Source: an uncultured Bacilli bacterium (GTDB lineage: Bacteria > Bacillota_I > Bacilli_A > RFN20 > CAG-826). Taken from it: a stretch of DNA of 64,000 bases. This document shows, piece after piece, positions 34,801 to 41,611 of the stretch; positions within the stretch are counted from its first letter, which is position 1; every line of letters starts with the position of its first letter. Location of the stretch: NCBI GenBank assembly GCA_934140155.1, contig CAKPBC010000009.1, forward strand, positions 5,348 through 69,347, in the 5' to 3' direction. The translations under genes were made by a program, and so were the position numbers. The notes beneath the pieces were generated by a model. The model was not told where the DNA came from. It searched no databases and worked only from the letters and a program-made list of their open reading frames with translations.

Positions 34801-34963
34801 GAAAATTGGTACAATTAATTTAACAAATGTGTTTGTTGATTGCGGCGATGGCGAAAAGAGTTTCAATGTTCAAAATGTTTTTGAAAAGAACGGAAAGCTT
34901 TATATCACATTATTCTCTTGGAATCGTGGTTCATCATTTATTTACGAAGTAACATTAGGATAA
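31826..34963 (+). CDS. Membrane-anchored Ig-like/beta-propeller protein, cassette copy 1
   Basis: 1045 residues (1044 if the ATG at 31829, better spaced from GAGGTG, is used). A signal anchor (about 10-33) is followed by bacterial Ig-like modules (about 50-310; the clearest contains VCYEEGSTFSDEGMILEGVY and NDGSKELLTSNDY), a beta-jelly-roll-like stretch (about 320-490), and two propeller-like arrays (about 520-765 and 810-1045) of the same repeat type as the cassette's secreted protein (DGKYLYMTL, DGKFVVINKNSLEVENA, DGSIYFYDQDFKLLD, FNVQGIVEKNG). The product probably displays glycan-binding domains at the cell surface beside the GH3 enzyme. Paralogue: 46874-50017. Confidence 0.85.
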   Translation: MMKRKLIEKISIISFICAVVLTSGGITLGSYLKYKKYRDEISANRVNNEPVLQSIDVQLKEGKNFYKNGKAIPAKSDFVVNANYKVGKDRSYEETLTEDQYEIEYDDNFVNVGGVVKVTFEDKENSITINLLDVLLEKINIVNNPYLVCYEEGSTFSDEGMILEGVYNDGSKELLTSNDYVVETKTLTTSMTNAIIKCTKNGVNIECLIPITVMKKGEFSNGNIISFVARGEPIVYANQKLSETTNFSIRAKYDSGNERDLLPSDYIIANSDKVAEFGVNTVIKVTSKEDNSVYTDIPVKVISKVDSSAMNVIGGTTFKEQEYLYQNNQIVKDKEIEVVGNFESAIANNQEASISVSINSLSSFRSDLAIRVNNPYITKENSKFISNNLALNTMLDLYVNGKLKSIDGTSIIKGNLTSDDANIGNVYYDIVLKNILINEGSNDIKLVVKKNTKEYKDYNNEIISSLNIASINCIFTSLQTNLDLHSYLEICKENNMSTSLNSTNVMSYVSRTINNEVLGKKLAHNGGQDLCGDGKYLYMTLNSANNAFATIAKIDLTSNTIIANSPSFVVNENTSSSWNAEDDTSLINCVKDKLYVSRNDGKFVVINKNSLEVENAKADLFVTPTNITSLVSMFGYNEEQNMYVVRFRDGSIYFYDQDFKLLDKNPLKMNSKLINGKIQSFKVEDNYIIASFNKDNYDGTEVVVMDYEGNILNNKIEKVFADIETSEKNFNVQGIVEKNGCLYAIVYSWNRNGTFLYRLEYNYSPSSSINYTLGEYYEDCLSEGIEFTYSTKENRAWLSVSDETDGKKYNFNTVQSFVTYNGKYYGVFNDGNNRYAKVVEYDVDSKKVINSSSMFIVGESESWNFENGSSFVSNNMMYVIKGNGKFVEINLDNLQIQKEDVTLFEVPSEVGETKIKAVAANKETEKYLVTYENGASYLYNYAYKLIGKTNVNLTKSGYNLQTIYNNDDYIYAVYAKDNYDGCFIDVLDWNAKKIGTINLTNVFVDCGDGEKSFNVQNVFEKNGKLYITLFSWNRGSSFIYEVTLG

Positions 34964-34968
34964 TTCCT

Positions 34969-35003
34969 AAAATGCAGCAGATTAATTAAGTTTGCTGCAT
35001 TTT
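34969..35003 (+). terminator. Terminator of cassette copy 1
   Basis: AAAATGCAGCA and TGCTGCATTTT form an 11-bp stem right after the stop at 34963. Confidence 0.85.
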
Positions 35004-35116
35004 CTTTAGCATAATTATCTAATGCATATAGGTAATGAGATGTTGCATTAATTTTTGTTATTACGCATAAAATAACAGGTATATTAATATGTTTTTGTAT
35101 GGAAAACGTATTTTAC

Positions 35117-35144
35117 TTGACAAATGTTATTAATGTGGTAGCAT
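35117..35144 (+). promoter_or_regulatory. Promoter of structured element A
   Basis: TTGACA, 16-bp spacer, extended -10 TGGTAGCAT. Element A begins eight bases after the -10, at the expected transcript start. A TGGAAAACG stretch at 35099-35107 lies upstream. Confidence 0.6.
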
Positions 35145-35151
35145 TATTGCA

Positions 35152-35217
35152 GTTGGTGCTAACGTTTTCCACGGAAACGAACAGGACTCTCAAAAGGAGA
35201 CTTACACCGACTTTTTT
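35152..35217 (+). ncRNA. Structured RNA element A (tandem twin 1), three-way junction then U-run
   Basis: P1 GTTGGTG/CACCGAC closes the element and is followed by TTTTTT. Inside are P2 CGTTTTCC/GGAAACG (one bulge) and P3 AGG-A-CUCU/GGAG-A-CUU around CAAAA. Junctions read CTAA, AA(C) and a single A. Element B repeats this plan with compensatory changes. It may be a small RNA, an attenuator, or partly a DNA operator. No family I know matches. Confidence 0.5.
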
Positions 35218-35255
35218 GTTTCATGGCCATTAATTTATTTAGTTAACTTGTTATC

Positions 35256-35283
35256 TTGACAATAATTTTGACTATGATAATAT
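35256..35283 (+). promoter_or_regulatory. Promoter of structured element B
   Basis: TTGACA, 16-bp spacer, extended -10 TGATAATAT. Element B starts seven bases after the -10, the same geometry as element A. Confidence 0.6.
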
Positions 35284-35289
35284 TTCATT

Positions 35290-35356
35290 GTTGATGTTAA
35301 CGTTTCCAATTGGAAACGATAAAAACCCAATAAAATGAGTTTTACATCAACTTTTA
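35290..35356 (+). ncRNA. Structured RNA element B (tandem twin 2), three-way junction then U-run
   Basis: P1 GTTGATG/CATCAAC carries two base-pair changes relative to element A, both compensated on the other side. P2 CGTTTCC-AATT-GGAAACG is a perfect hairpin and, as DNA, an 18-bp palindrome of LacI-operator style. P3 AAAAC-C-CA/UG-A-GUUUU keeps the single internal mismatch seen in A. The J3/1 junction is again one A. TTTT follows. Confidence 0.5.
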
Positions 35357-35388
35357 TTTTTCAAAAAAATAAGTTGTTTTCATTGTCG

Positions 35389-35417
35389 TTGAAAACGCTT
35401 TCTTAATTTGTTACAAT
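35389..35417 (+). promoter_or_regulatory. Promoter of the uridine phosphorylase gene with overlapping cre site
   Basis: TTGAAA, 17-bp spacer, TACAAT. A near-perfect cre, TGAAAACGCTTTCT (35390-35403), covers the -35, so CcpA repression is expected. This is the third promoter in a row before the gene. Confidence 0.7.
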
Positions 35418-35445
35418 AAAATTTGTCCTTGAGGAGGAATGAAGT

Positions 35446-36225
35446 ATGATTGATTACACAGAAGGTTCAGGAAAGCAATATCATATTGGTGTAGGACCAG
35501 ATGATATTGGTAAATATGTAATATTACCAGGAGACCCAAAAAGATGTGCGAAAATTGCCGCTCATTTTGAGAATGCTAAATTAGTTGGCGACTCACGAGA
35601 ATATGTTACTTATACAGGTTATTTAAATGGCGTAAAAGTTTCAGTAACATCTACTGGTATTGGTGGTCCATCAGCCTCAATTGCTATGGAAGAATTAGTG
35701 GCGTGTGGTGCACATACATTTATTAGAGTAGGAACTTGTGGTGGTATGGATCCTAAAATTATGGGTGGAGATATTGTTATTGCTCAAGCTGCCGTTCGTG
35801 CAGAAGGTACATCAAAAGAATATGCTCCTATAGAATATCCAGCAGTTGCAACTTTTGAAGTTATTGAGGCACTTAAAAATGCTAGTGATAAATTAAATCA
35901 TACAAGCCATGTTGGGGTTGTTCAATGTAAAGATGCCTTTTATGGGCAACATCGCCCAGAAACATTACCTAACCATGCTGAATTATTAAATAAATGGGAT
36001 GCATGGTGTAGAATGGGTTGTTTAGCTAGTGAAATGGAATCTGCAGCTTTGTTTATTGTGGCTAGTTATTTACATGTTCGTGTTGGCTCATGTTTTTTAG
36101 TAGTGGCTAATCAAGAAAGAGCTAAACTTGGTTTAGAAAATAAACAAGTACACGATACGGAAGGCGCTATTAAAGTTGCTATTGAAGCACTTAAAGATTT
36201 AATTGAAAAAGATAAACAAAAGTAA
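35446..36225 (+). CDS. udp: Uridine phosphorylase (nucleoside phosphorylase family)
   Basis: 259 residues, the family's usual length. The phosphate and ribose site motifs are clear: VILPGDPKRCAKIA, STGIGGPSASIAMEELVACG, TFIRVGTCGGMDP, and the ribose-binding MESAALFIVASYL preceded by ASE. Pattern and length resemble E. coli Udp (STGIGGPSTSIAVEELAQLG-type segment) more than DeoD, so uridine is the likely substrate, split by phosphate to uracil and ribose-1-phosphate. Another nucleoside cannot be excluded. GGAGG lies eight bases before the ATG. It has its own CcpA-type promoter, and two tandem promoter-hairpin elements lie upstream. It sits between two glycosidase cassettes with no evident functional link. 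Confidence 0.85.
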   Translation: MIDYTEGSGKQYHIGVGPDDIGKYVILPGDPKRCAKIAAHFENAKLVGDSREYVTYTGYLNGVKVSVTSTGIGGPSASIAMEELVACGAHTFIRVGTCGGMDPKIMGGDIVIAQAAVRAEGTSKEYAPIEYPAVATFEVIEALKNASDKLNHTSHVGVVQCKDAFYGQHRPETLPNHAELLNKWDAWCRMGCLASEMESAALFIVASYLHVRVGSCFLVVANQERAKLGLENKQVHDTEGAIKVAIEALKDLIEKDKQK

Positions 36226-36254
36226 TTGTATTTTACTAAAAAAAATGATAAATT
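36226..36254 (+). promoter_or_regulatory. Candidate promoter of the riboswitch-ATPase transcript
   Basis: TTGTAT, 17-bp spacer, extended -10 TGATAAATT. The expected transcript start (about 36262) falls just before the riboswitch. Confidence 0.5.
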
Positions 36255-36263
36255 ATTTCTTGT

Positions 36264-36378
36264 TAAGGGAGTAGTTAACTCAATTGAGTGATTGACCTAC
36301 AAGCTCGGCCTTAAAACCAGGTTAATCTTAATTAGCGAGACTTACACTTAGTTTTTATAACTAGTGTAGTCTCGTTTT
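36264..36378 (+). promoter_or_regulatory. yybP-ykoY (Mn2+) riboswitch with terminator
   Basis: The 5' conserved block AAGGGAGTAG (36265-36274) and the 3' block AGCGAGACTT (36334-36343) are the signature halves of the yybP-ykoY class, with two helices between them. The GCGAGACTTACAC strand can instead pair with GTGTAGTCTCG to form a terminator followed by seven T residues (to 36377). Binding of Mn2+ in this class stabilises the aptamer and permits downstream expression. The regulated gene is a P-type cation ATPase, a standard target. Confidence 0.85.
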
Positions 36379-36399
36379 TTTGTTAGGAAGGGTGGAAAC

Positions 36400-39057
36400 A
36401 TGAAAAACTATTATGAAAAAAGTGTTGATGAAGTATTAAGTGAGTTTAAAACTAGTAAAGAAGGACTTACTAATAGTGAAGTCGAAGTTCGCTTAAAAGA
36501 ATTCGGAAAAAATGCTCTTATTGCTAAAAAGAAAAAGAGTTTTATTCGTTTATTCTTTGAACAAATGAAGGATCTAATGATTATTGTTCTTTTACTTGCG
36601 GCTTTAATATCTGCTGTTCTTGCCATTATTGAAAAAAATTATCTTGAGTTAATTGATGGAGGAATTATTTTATTAATCGTTATCATTAACTCAATAATTG
36701 GTGTTATGCAAGAGCAAAAAGCGGATAAATCTATGGAACTACTTAAAAATATGAATAAGCCATTTGCAAAAGTATTAAGAAATGGTGAAATCGAAAAAGT
36801 AAAAAGTGAAGATATTGTTGTTGGTGATATTATCATACTTGAAGCAGGCGATTCAGTTCCTGCCGATTTAAGAATTATAGAAAGTGCCTCTTTAAAAATA
36901 GAAGAATCTTCGCTTACTGGAGAAAGTTTACCAGTCAGTAAAGAAGACGCTATATTACCTTCAAATACTCCATTAGGAGACCGCAAAAATATGGCCTTTA
37001 GTTCCACAACTGTAAGTTATGGAAGAGGAAAAGGTGTCGTAGTTGCTACAGGTATGAATACCGAAGTAGGGCATATTGCTAATATGCTTAATGAAGATGA
37101 TAAACAAATTACACCTTTACAAGGACAATTAAATAAAACAGCAAAAATGCTATCAATTTTAATATTAGGAATAGCAATTGTAATATTTGTTGCTTCACTA
37201 ATTAAAAATGGTTTAACGATGGATTCAATTGTAGAAAGTTTTATGACTGCAGTTGCTATTGCCGTTGCCGCAATTCCTGAAGGACTTAGTGCAGTTGTAA
37301 CAATTGTATTAGCAATAGGTGTTAAAGAAATGTCAAAAAATAACGCTATTGTAAAGCATTTGCCAGCTGTAGAAACGCTAGGATGTTGCCAAGTTATTTG
37401 CTCTGATAAAACTGGAACATTAACCATGAATAAAATGACTGTTAAACAATTATACACATTATCTAATGGACTATTTGTTAATATTAAAGAAAACGAAGAT
37501 AATAGCGTAAACGCATTAGTTAATGGGATGGTTTTATGTAATGACACTACAACTAGTAATGAAGGAACATTATTAGGTGATCCAACTGAAACAGCCTTAA
37601 TACAATACTTACTAGATAGCAGGATTGATTGCAAATTAATTAAAGATAAGAACAAAAGAATTGATGAAATTCCTTTTGATAGCGTACGTAAATTAATGAC
37701 TACTGTTAATAAAAATGAAGATGAAACTATTGCTTACATTAAAGGTGCAGTTGATAAATTATTAGTAAAATGTAATAGAATTTTAGATCATAATGAAGTT
37801 AGAAAAATAACTACTGATGATTTAAAAAATATTGAATCTACTAATAAATTAATGGCGGATAAAGCATTACGTGTTTTAGCGTTTGCTATTAATGATGATC
37901 TCAATCATGATAATTTAGAAAATAACTTAATATTTGTTGGCTTAACAGGAATGATTGATCCACCACGAAAAGAAGTAACTGAAGCAGTTAAAACTTGTGA
38001 ATCAGCAGGAATGAAAGCTGTAATGATTACCGGAGACCATTTAAATACCGCAGTGGCAATTGCTAAAGATATTGGTATATTTAAAAAAGATTCATTAGCT
38101 ATTACTGGCGAAGAATTAGATAAATTATCGGATGAAGAATTTAAGAAAAACTTAAGCAAATATGCTGTATTTGCGCGTGTTAGTCCAGAAAATAAAGTTC
38201 GAATTGTTAAGGCATATAAGAGTTTTGACTTAGTTGTGGCAATGACTGGCGATGGCGTTAATGATGCCCCAAGTATAAAAAGCGCTGATGTAGGTGTTGG
38301 AATGGGTATTACTGGTACGGATGTAAGTAAAGAAGCTAGTGATATTGTTTTAGCCGATGATAACTTTGCCACTATTATTGGTGCTGTTAAAGAAGGAAGA
38401 AAAGTATACGCTAATATCCAAAAAGTTATTAAATATTTATTGTCTGCGAATATTGCGGAAGTATTGTGTTTGTTTATAACTACTCTATTTATGTTAGGGG
38501 CAGGAGAGGAATTCTTAACGCCGGTTATGATTCTTTGGATCAATCTTGTTACTGACTCATTACCTGCTTTATCACTTGCTTATGAAGATGCAGATAATGA
38601 TATAATGAGCCATAAGCCACGTGATAAAAAAGAAAATTTAATGTCCGGAAGAACAGGTGTTGATATTATTATTCAAGGATTAATTCAAACTGGATTAACA
38701 TTAGGATCATATTCCGTAGGTAATTATTTATATGGACATAGTGAAGGAATGATGATGGCATTTATTACATTATCATTAATTCAATTATTCCATGCTTATA
38801 ATAGCAAATCTACAAAATCACTATTTAGTAAAAATCCATTCAAAAATCGTATGTTAAATTTATCATTTCTCGTTGGTGTTATATTAATGATTATTCCAAC
38901 TTGTATTCCTGGCATTGCACAATTCTTTATGAATAATTCAGAAGTTCAAGTATTATCATTAACTCATTGGTTATATGCAATGTTATTTGCACTAGCAATA
39001 ATACCACTTGTGGAAATTCAAAAAATTATTACTAATAAGATAATGAAATCAAAATAG
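36400..39057 (+). CDS. P-type cation ATPase (Ca2+/Mn2+ type IIA, PMR1/SERCA-like)
   Basis: 885 residues with the full P-type set: actuator TGES, metal-site helix 4 AAIPEGLSAVVTIV, phosphorylation DKTGTLTMNK, nucleotide-domain DPTETALIQYL and DKALRVLAF, hinge TGDGVNDAPSIKSADVG, and helix 6 NLVTDSLPALSLAYE. The PEGL and N..TD pair is that of type IIA pumps for Ca2+ (and Mn2+ in PMR1-like members). Its N- and C-terminal cation-ATPase domains are complete. The upstream yybP-ykoY riboswitch argues for Mn2+ efflux; this is inference from known riboswitch targets such as Lactococcus YoaB. The gene is expressed alone and followed by a terminator. Confidence 0.93.
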   Translation: MKNYYEKSVDEVLSEFKTSKEGLTNSEVEVRLKEFGKNALIAKKKKSFIRLFFEQMKDLMIIVLLLAALISAVLAIIEKNYLELIDGGIILLIVIINSIIGVMQEQKADKSMELLKNMNKPFAKVLRNGEIEKVKSEDIVVGDIIILEAGDSVPADLRIIESASLKIEESSLTGESLPVSKEDAILPSNTPLGDRKNMAFSSTTVSYGRGKGVVVATGMNTEVGHIANMLNEDDKQITPLQGQLNKTAKMLSILILGIAIVIFVASLIKNGLTMDSIVESFMTAVAIAVAAIPEGLSAVVTIVLAIGVKEMSKNNAIVKHLPAVETLGCCQVICSDKTGTLTMNKMTVKQLYTLSNGLFVNIKENEDNSVNALVNGMVLCNDTTTSNEGTLLGDPTETALIQYLLDSRIDCKLIKDKNKRIDEIPFDSVRKLMTTVNKNEDETIAYIKGAVDKLLVKCNRILDHNEVRKITTDDLKNIESTNKLMADKALRVLAFAINDDLNHDNLENNLIFVGLTGMIDPPRKEVTEAVKTCESAGMKAVMITGDHLNTAVAIAKDIGIFKKDSLAITGEELDKLSDEEFKKNLSKYAVFARVSPENKVRIVKAYKSFDLVVAMTGDGVNDAPSIKSADVGVGMGITGTDVSKEASDIVLADDNFATIIGAVKEGRKVYANIQKVIKYLLSANIAEVLCLFITTLFMLGAGEEFLTPVMILWINLVTDSLPALSLAYEDADNDIMSHKPRDKKENLMSGRTGVDIIIQGLIQTGLTLGSYSVGNYLYGHSEGMMMAFITLSLIQLFHAYNSKSTKSLFSKNPFKNRMLNLSFLVGVILMIIPTCIPGIAQFFMNNSEVQVLSLTHWLYAMLFALAIIPLVEIQKIITNKIMKSK

Positions 39058-39064
39058 TTTAACT

Positions 39065-39090
39065 GGTGTACATTAACTTGTACACCTTTT
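39065..39090 (+). terminator. Terminator of the cation ATPase gene
   Basis: GGTGTAC-ATTAACTT-GTACACC followed by TTTT, starting eight bases after the stop codon. Confidence 0.85.
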
Positions 39091-39234
39091 AAATGTATTA
39101 ACAATAAATAATTAACATAAATAATAATTAATATATTAATAGCATGACAAAGTTATTTTATAGTTATATAATACATCTAGTAGAAATAATAAGGTCTAAA
39201 CCAAAAAATGTAAAATCAAATACTTTGCTAGTAC

Positions 39235-39263
39235 TTGACAAACTTATAGATGGTGACTTATCA
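39235..39263 (+). promoter_or_regulatory. Promoter of cassette copy 2 regulator genes
   Basis: TTGACA, 17-bp spacer, TTATCA. The -10 overlaps a possible ATG at 39250, so translation must begin later, at 39289. Confidence 0.6.
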
Positions 39264-39288
39264 TTTTGATTATGAAGGAATTAAAGAA

Positions 39289-40002
39289 ATGATTAAAATT
39301 GCAATTGTTGAAGATGAAAACGATATGGCGTTAGACTTAAAAAAACATATTGAAACATTTTTTAATAGCAACAATAAGCCATTTTCTATTGATGTATTTG
39401 ATAGTGCAATTAAATTCCTAGATAAATATAAATTTGGATATAATCTTGTATTTATGGATATTAACTTACCATATATGAATGGAATGAGTGCAGCCGAAAA
39501 ACTTCGATGTGAAGATGAAGAAGTCATGATTATTTTTGTTACATCTCTCGCACAATACGCTATTAATGGATACAAAGTTAATGCTTTTGATTATATTTTA
39601 AAACCAGTTAATTATTATAATTTTTCTTTAACCTTAGAAAGAGTGCTTTCACATTTAAAAGATGACGAAGAATCGATTGTCATCTCATCTAATAAAACTT
39701 CAATGAAAAAAATCTCGATTAATAAAATAAAGTATATTGAAATTAATAATCATAGAATTATATTTCATACGATTGATGGTAATTATGAAACTCATGGTTC
39801 ATTAAATTATTATGCTGATATTTTAAAAGACCACTATTTCGAACTATGTAATCGTTGCTATTTAGTTAATTTGACAATGGTTAGTCAAGTGACGCCAACA
39901 AGTGTAGTCGTTGATGGTGAGTCATTAATAATATCAAGACCTAAACGCAAAGAATTTCTTCACACATTAAATAAATTCATAGCTACTGGCGGTGGAAAAT
40001 AA
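39289..40002 (+). CDS. LytTR response regulator, cassette copy 2
   Basis: 237 residues, collinear with the copy 1 regulator (24312-25028) and clearly paralogous. Receiver motifs: IVEDEND, phosphorylated Asp in VFMDINLP (about 57), IFVTSLAQYAINGYKVNAFD and YILKP. The LytTR domain spans about 140-237 (KKISINKIKYIEINNHRIIF, LCNRCYLVNLTMVSQV, IISRPKRKEF). Recognition-region residues differ from copy 1, so its sites may differ. GAAGGAA precedes ATG 39289, which matches the paralogue's start. The stop overlaps the kinase start by one base. The best target candidate is the repeat pair at 41359-41388. Confidence 0.93.
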   Translation: MIKIAIVEDENDMALDLKKHIETFFNSNNKPFSIDVFDSAIKFLDKYKFGYNLVFMDINLPYMNGMSAAEKLRCEDEEVMIIFVTSLAQYAINGYKVNAFDYILKPVNYYNFSLTLERVLSHLKDDEESIVISSNKTSMKKISINKIKYIEINNHRIIFHTIDGNYETHGSLNYYADILKDHYFELCNRCYLVNLTMVSQVTPTSVVVDGESLIISRPKRKEFLHTLNKFIATGGGK

Positions 40003-41354
40003 TGGAAATAACTGAATTATTTGCTTATAAAATTGTTTTCGTTATCGAAATACTTGTTGCTATGCATTTACTTTCTTTTTATTTGCCTAAAAAGAATTAT
40101 CCAGTAGCAAGATATTTAATTAGTATTGGATTTTGTTTTTTGATTGCGATATTTTTCCCATTATTTAATAAAATATCTTATTCTTGGTGGTATTCATCAC
40201 TTATGTTTCTTATCTTATTTACTATCTGCGCGATATCATTATATTTTGTTTATAATATCTCAATTCAAAATATATTTCTAATTGCCATTACATCTTACAC
40301 TGCGCAACATTTAGCGTATCAAGTTTATAACATTTTAATTTCTACTTTAAATTTAAAGGAGAAATTATCGTTTGTTTCTTATGGCAATGCACCATTAAAT
40401 GTTTCAATAACGCAAATTAATATAATTTCTTTAGCAATTCTTATTATTGTTTATGCCATTATTTATACGATAATATTTGTCATATTTAATGAAAAAATCA
40501 ACAAAGATGAAACCAAGATATCAAATTTCAGTATTGTACTTATTTCAGGATTTGTTTTACTTATCGATATATTGATTAATTCTATCATCATTTATAACGA
40601 TAAATTTAAAGGAAGAGAAGTATCAATTATTACTTGTACTTACAATATCATTTGTTGTCTGGTAGTAGTGTGTTTGTTATTTAGTCTTTTAAATATTAAA
40701 CAATTGAAAACAGAATTGATTGTAACGAGTCAGTTATTAGATAAAGCCGAAGAACAATATAAGCAAAATAAAGAAAATGTGGATCTAATCAATATCAAAT
40801 GTCATGATTTAAAACATCAAATTAGAGGACTAGGTAATAAAGCAAATATTTCGCAAGATACAGTTAAAGAATTAGAAAATATGATTAGTATTTATGATTC
40901 CACTATTAAGACAAATAATGATGCATTAGATTTAATACTTACAGAAAAAAGTTTATTTTGTCAAAAAAATAAAATTGATCTTAAATGCTATGCGGATTGC
41001 TCTAAACTAGGATTTATTAATGAATCGGATTTATATTCTCTTTTTGGTAATATGATTGATAATGCTATTGAAGCTGTTACAAAAATTGAAAATAAAGACA
41101 AACGTACTATTAGTTTAATTGTTCGAAATGCTTTATCTTGTACGTCTATATTTATATCAAACTATTTTGAAGGAAAAGTTAAATTAGATCGAAATGGTAT
41201 GCCGATAACATCTAAACAAAATAAAAATTATCATGGCTATGGATTAAAATCCATCAAGATGATTGTTGATAAGTACAATGGTGATTTAAAAATAGATGTG
41301 AAAGATAACATCTTTATTATCCAAATTTTATTTACTAATTATAATGAAAAATAA
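40002..41354 (+). CDS. GHKL sensor histidine kinase (AgrC-like), cassette copy 2
   Basis: 450 residues, the same length as the copy 1 kinase and alignable throughout. A six- to seven-helix membrane domain (1-215; KISYSWWYSSLMFLILF and YTAQHLAYQVYN match copy 1 closely) is followed by H-box IKCHDLKHQI (about 266), N-box LFGNMIDNAIEAV and G-box YHGYGLKSIKM. The membrane parts differ most in the outer loops, where a ligand would bind, so the two kinases may sense different signals. Partner: the LytTR regulator at 39289. Confidence 0.9.
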   Translation: MEITELFAYKIVFVIEILVAMHLLSFYLPKKNYPVARYLISIGFCFLIAIFFPLFNKISYSWWYSSLMFLILFTICAISLYFVYNISIQNIFLIAITSYTAQHLAYQVYNILISTLNLKEKLSFVSYGNAPLNVSITQINIISLAILIIVYAIIYTIIFVIFNEKINKDETKISNFSIVLISGFVLLIDILINSIIIYNDKFKGREVSIITCTYNIICCLVVVCLLFSLLNIKQLKTELIVTSQLLDKAEEQYKQNKENVDLINIKCHDLKHQIRGLGNKANISQDTVKELENMISIYDSTIKTNNDALDLILTEKSLFCQKNKIDLKCYADCSKLGFINESDLYSLFGNMIDNAIEAVTKIENKDKRTISLIVRNALSCTSIFISNYFEGKVKLDRNGMPITSKQNKNYHGYGLKSIKMIVDKYNGDLKIDVKDNIFIIQILFTNYNEK

Positions 41355-41358
41355 TCAA

Positions 41359-41388
41359 CAATTCGCGCTAAGTTGATTACAATTCACG
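41359..41388 (+). promoter_or_regulatory. LytTR-type operator, cassette copy 2
   Basis: CAATTCGCG (41359-41367) and CAATTCACG (41380-41388) match at eight of nine positions and start 21 bp apart, i.e. 9-bp repeats with a 12-bp spacer, the architecture known for AgrA, ComE and PlnC sites. The second repeat overlaps the -35 position of a TATAAA -10 at 41400-41405, as expected for activation. Confidence 0.65.
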
Positions 41389-41404
41389 AAGTACATATTT
41401 ATAA

Positions 41405-41418
41405 ATAAACCGCTTTCA
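41405..41418 (-). promoter_or_regulatory. cre-like CcpA site, cassette copy 2
   Basis: ATAAACCGCTTTCA; its complement TGAAAGCGGTTTAT differs from the cre consensus at two or three positions. It directly follows the -10, a repressing position, and mirrors the cre of copy 1. Confidence 0.5.
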
Positions 41419-41449
41419 AATTAAATAAACAATGAAAGGGGTTTTTTAT

Positions 41450-41599
41450 ATGGAAAATTATAAAAAATATTATCACCAACCAATGGTGAAAGTAGAGAAT
41501 TTACTAATAGAAGACATAGTCTTAGCATCCGGCGTTATAAAATCAGATGGTACTTATGACATTTATGATAAAAATTTTAATGCTGATGACACACTCTAA
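41450..41599 (+). CDS. 49-residue peptide with P-x-V...IEDIVLAS motif, cassette copy 2
   Basis: The frame ATG 41450 to TAA 41599 has GAAAGGGG upstream. It starts MENYKKYYHQPMVKVENLLI, continues EDIVLASGV, then an Asp/Asn/Tyr tail. There is no signal peptide or hydrophobic helix. The pattern Y-x-x-P-x-V-x-V-x-N-x-x-I-E-D-I-V-L-A-S aligns with the 41-residue peptide at 26512, and both occupy the same site between a kinase and a propeller gene. GGAGG of the next gene directly follows the stop. Signal precursor, kinase partner or leader peptide are the options; none is proven. Confidence 0.7.
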   Translation: MENYKKYYHQPMVKVENLLIEDIVLASGVIKSDGTYDIYDKNFNADDTL

Positions 41600-41611
41600 G
41601 GAGGTATAAAC

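Noticed and set aside
35152..35356. Hammerhead ribozyme or known purine/preQ1 aptamer in the tandem elements
   Set aside because: GAAAC and UGAUG fragments occur, but the full hammerhead core (CUGANGA...GAAA) is absent, and junction sequences do not match purine or preQ1 consensus.
34964..35445. A missed small protein gene in the 480-bp gap before uridine phosphorylase
   Set aside because: I found only short frames without ribosome sites; the gap is accounted for by a terminator, three promoters and two structured elements.
36411..38543. Several long minus-strand frames opposite the P-type ATPase
   Set aside because: They mirror the highly conserved ATPase codons; none has a start region or recognisable motif.
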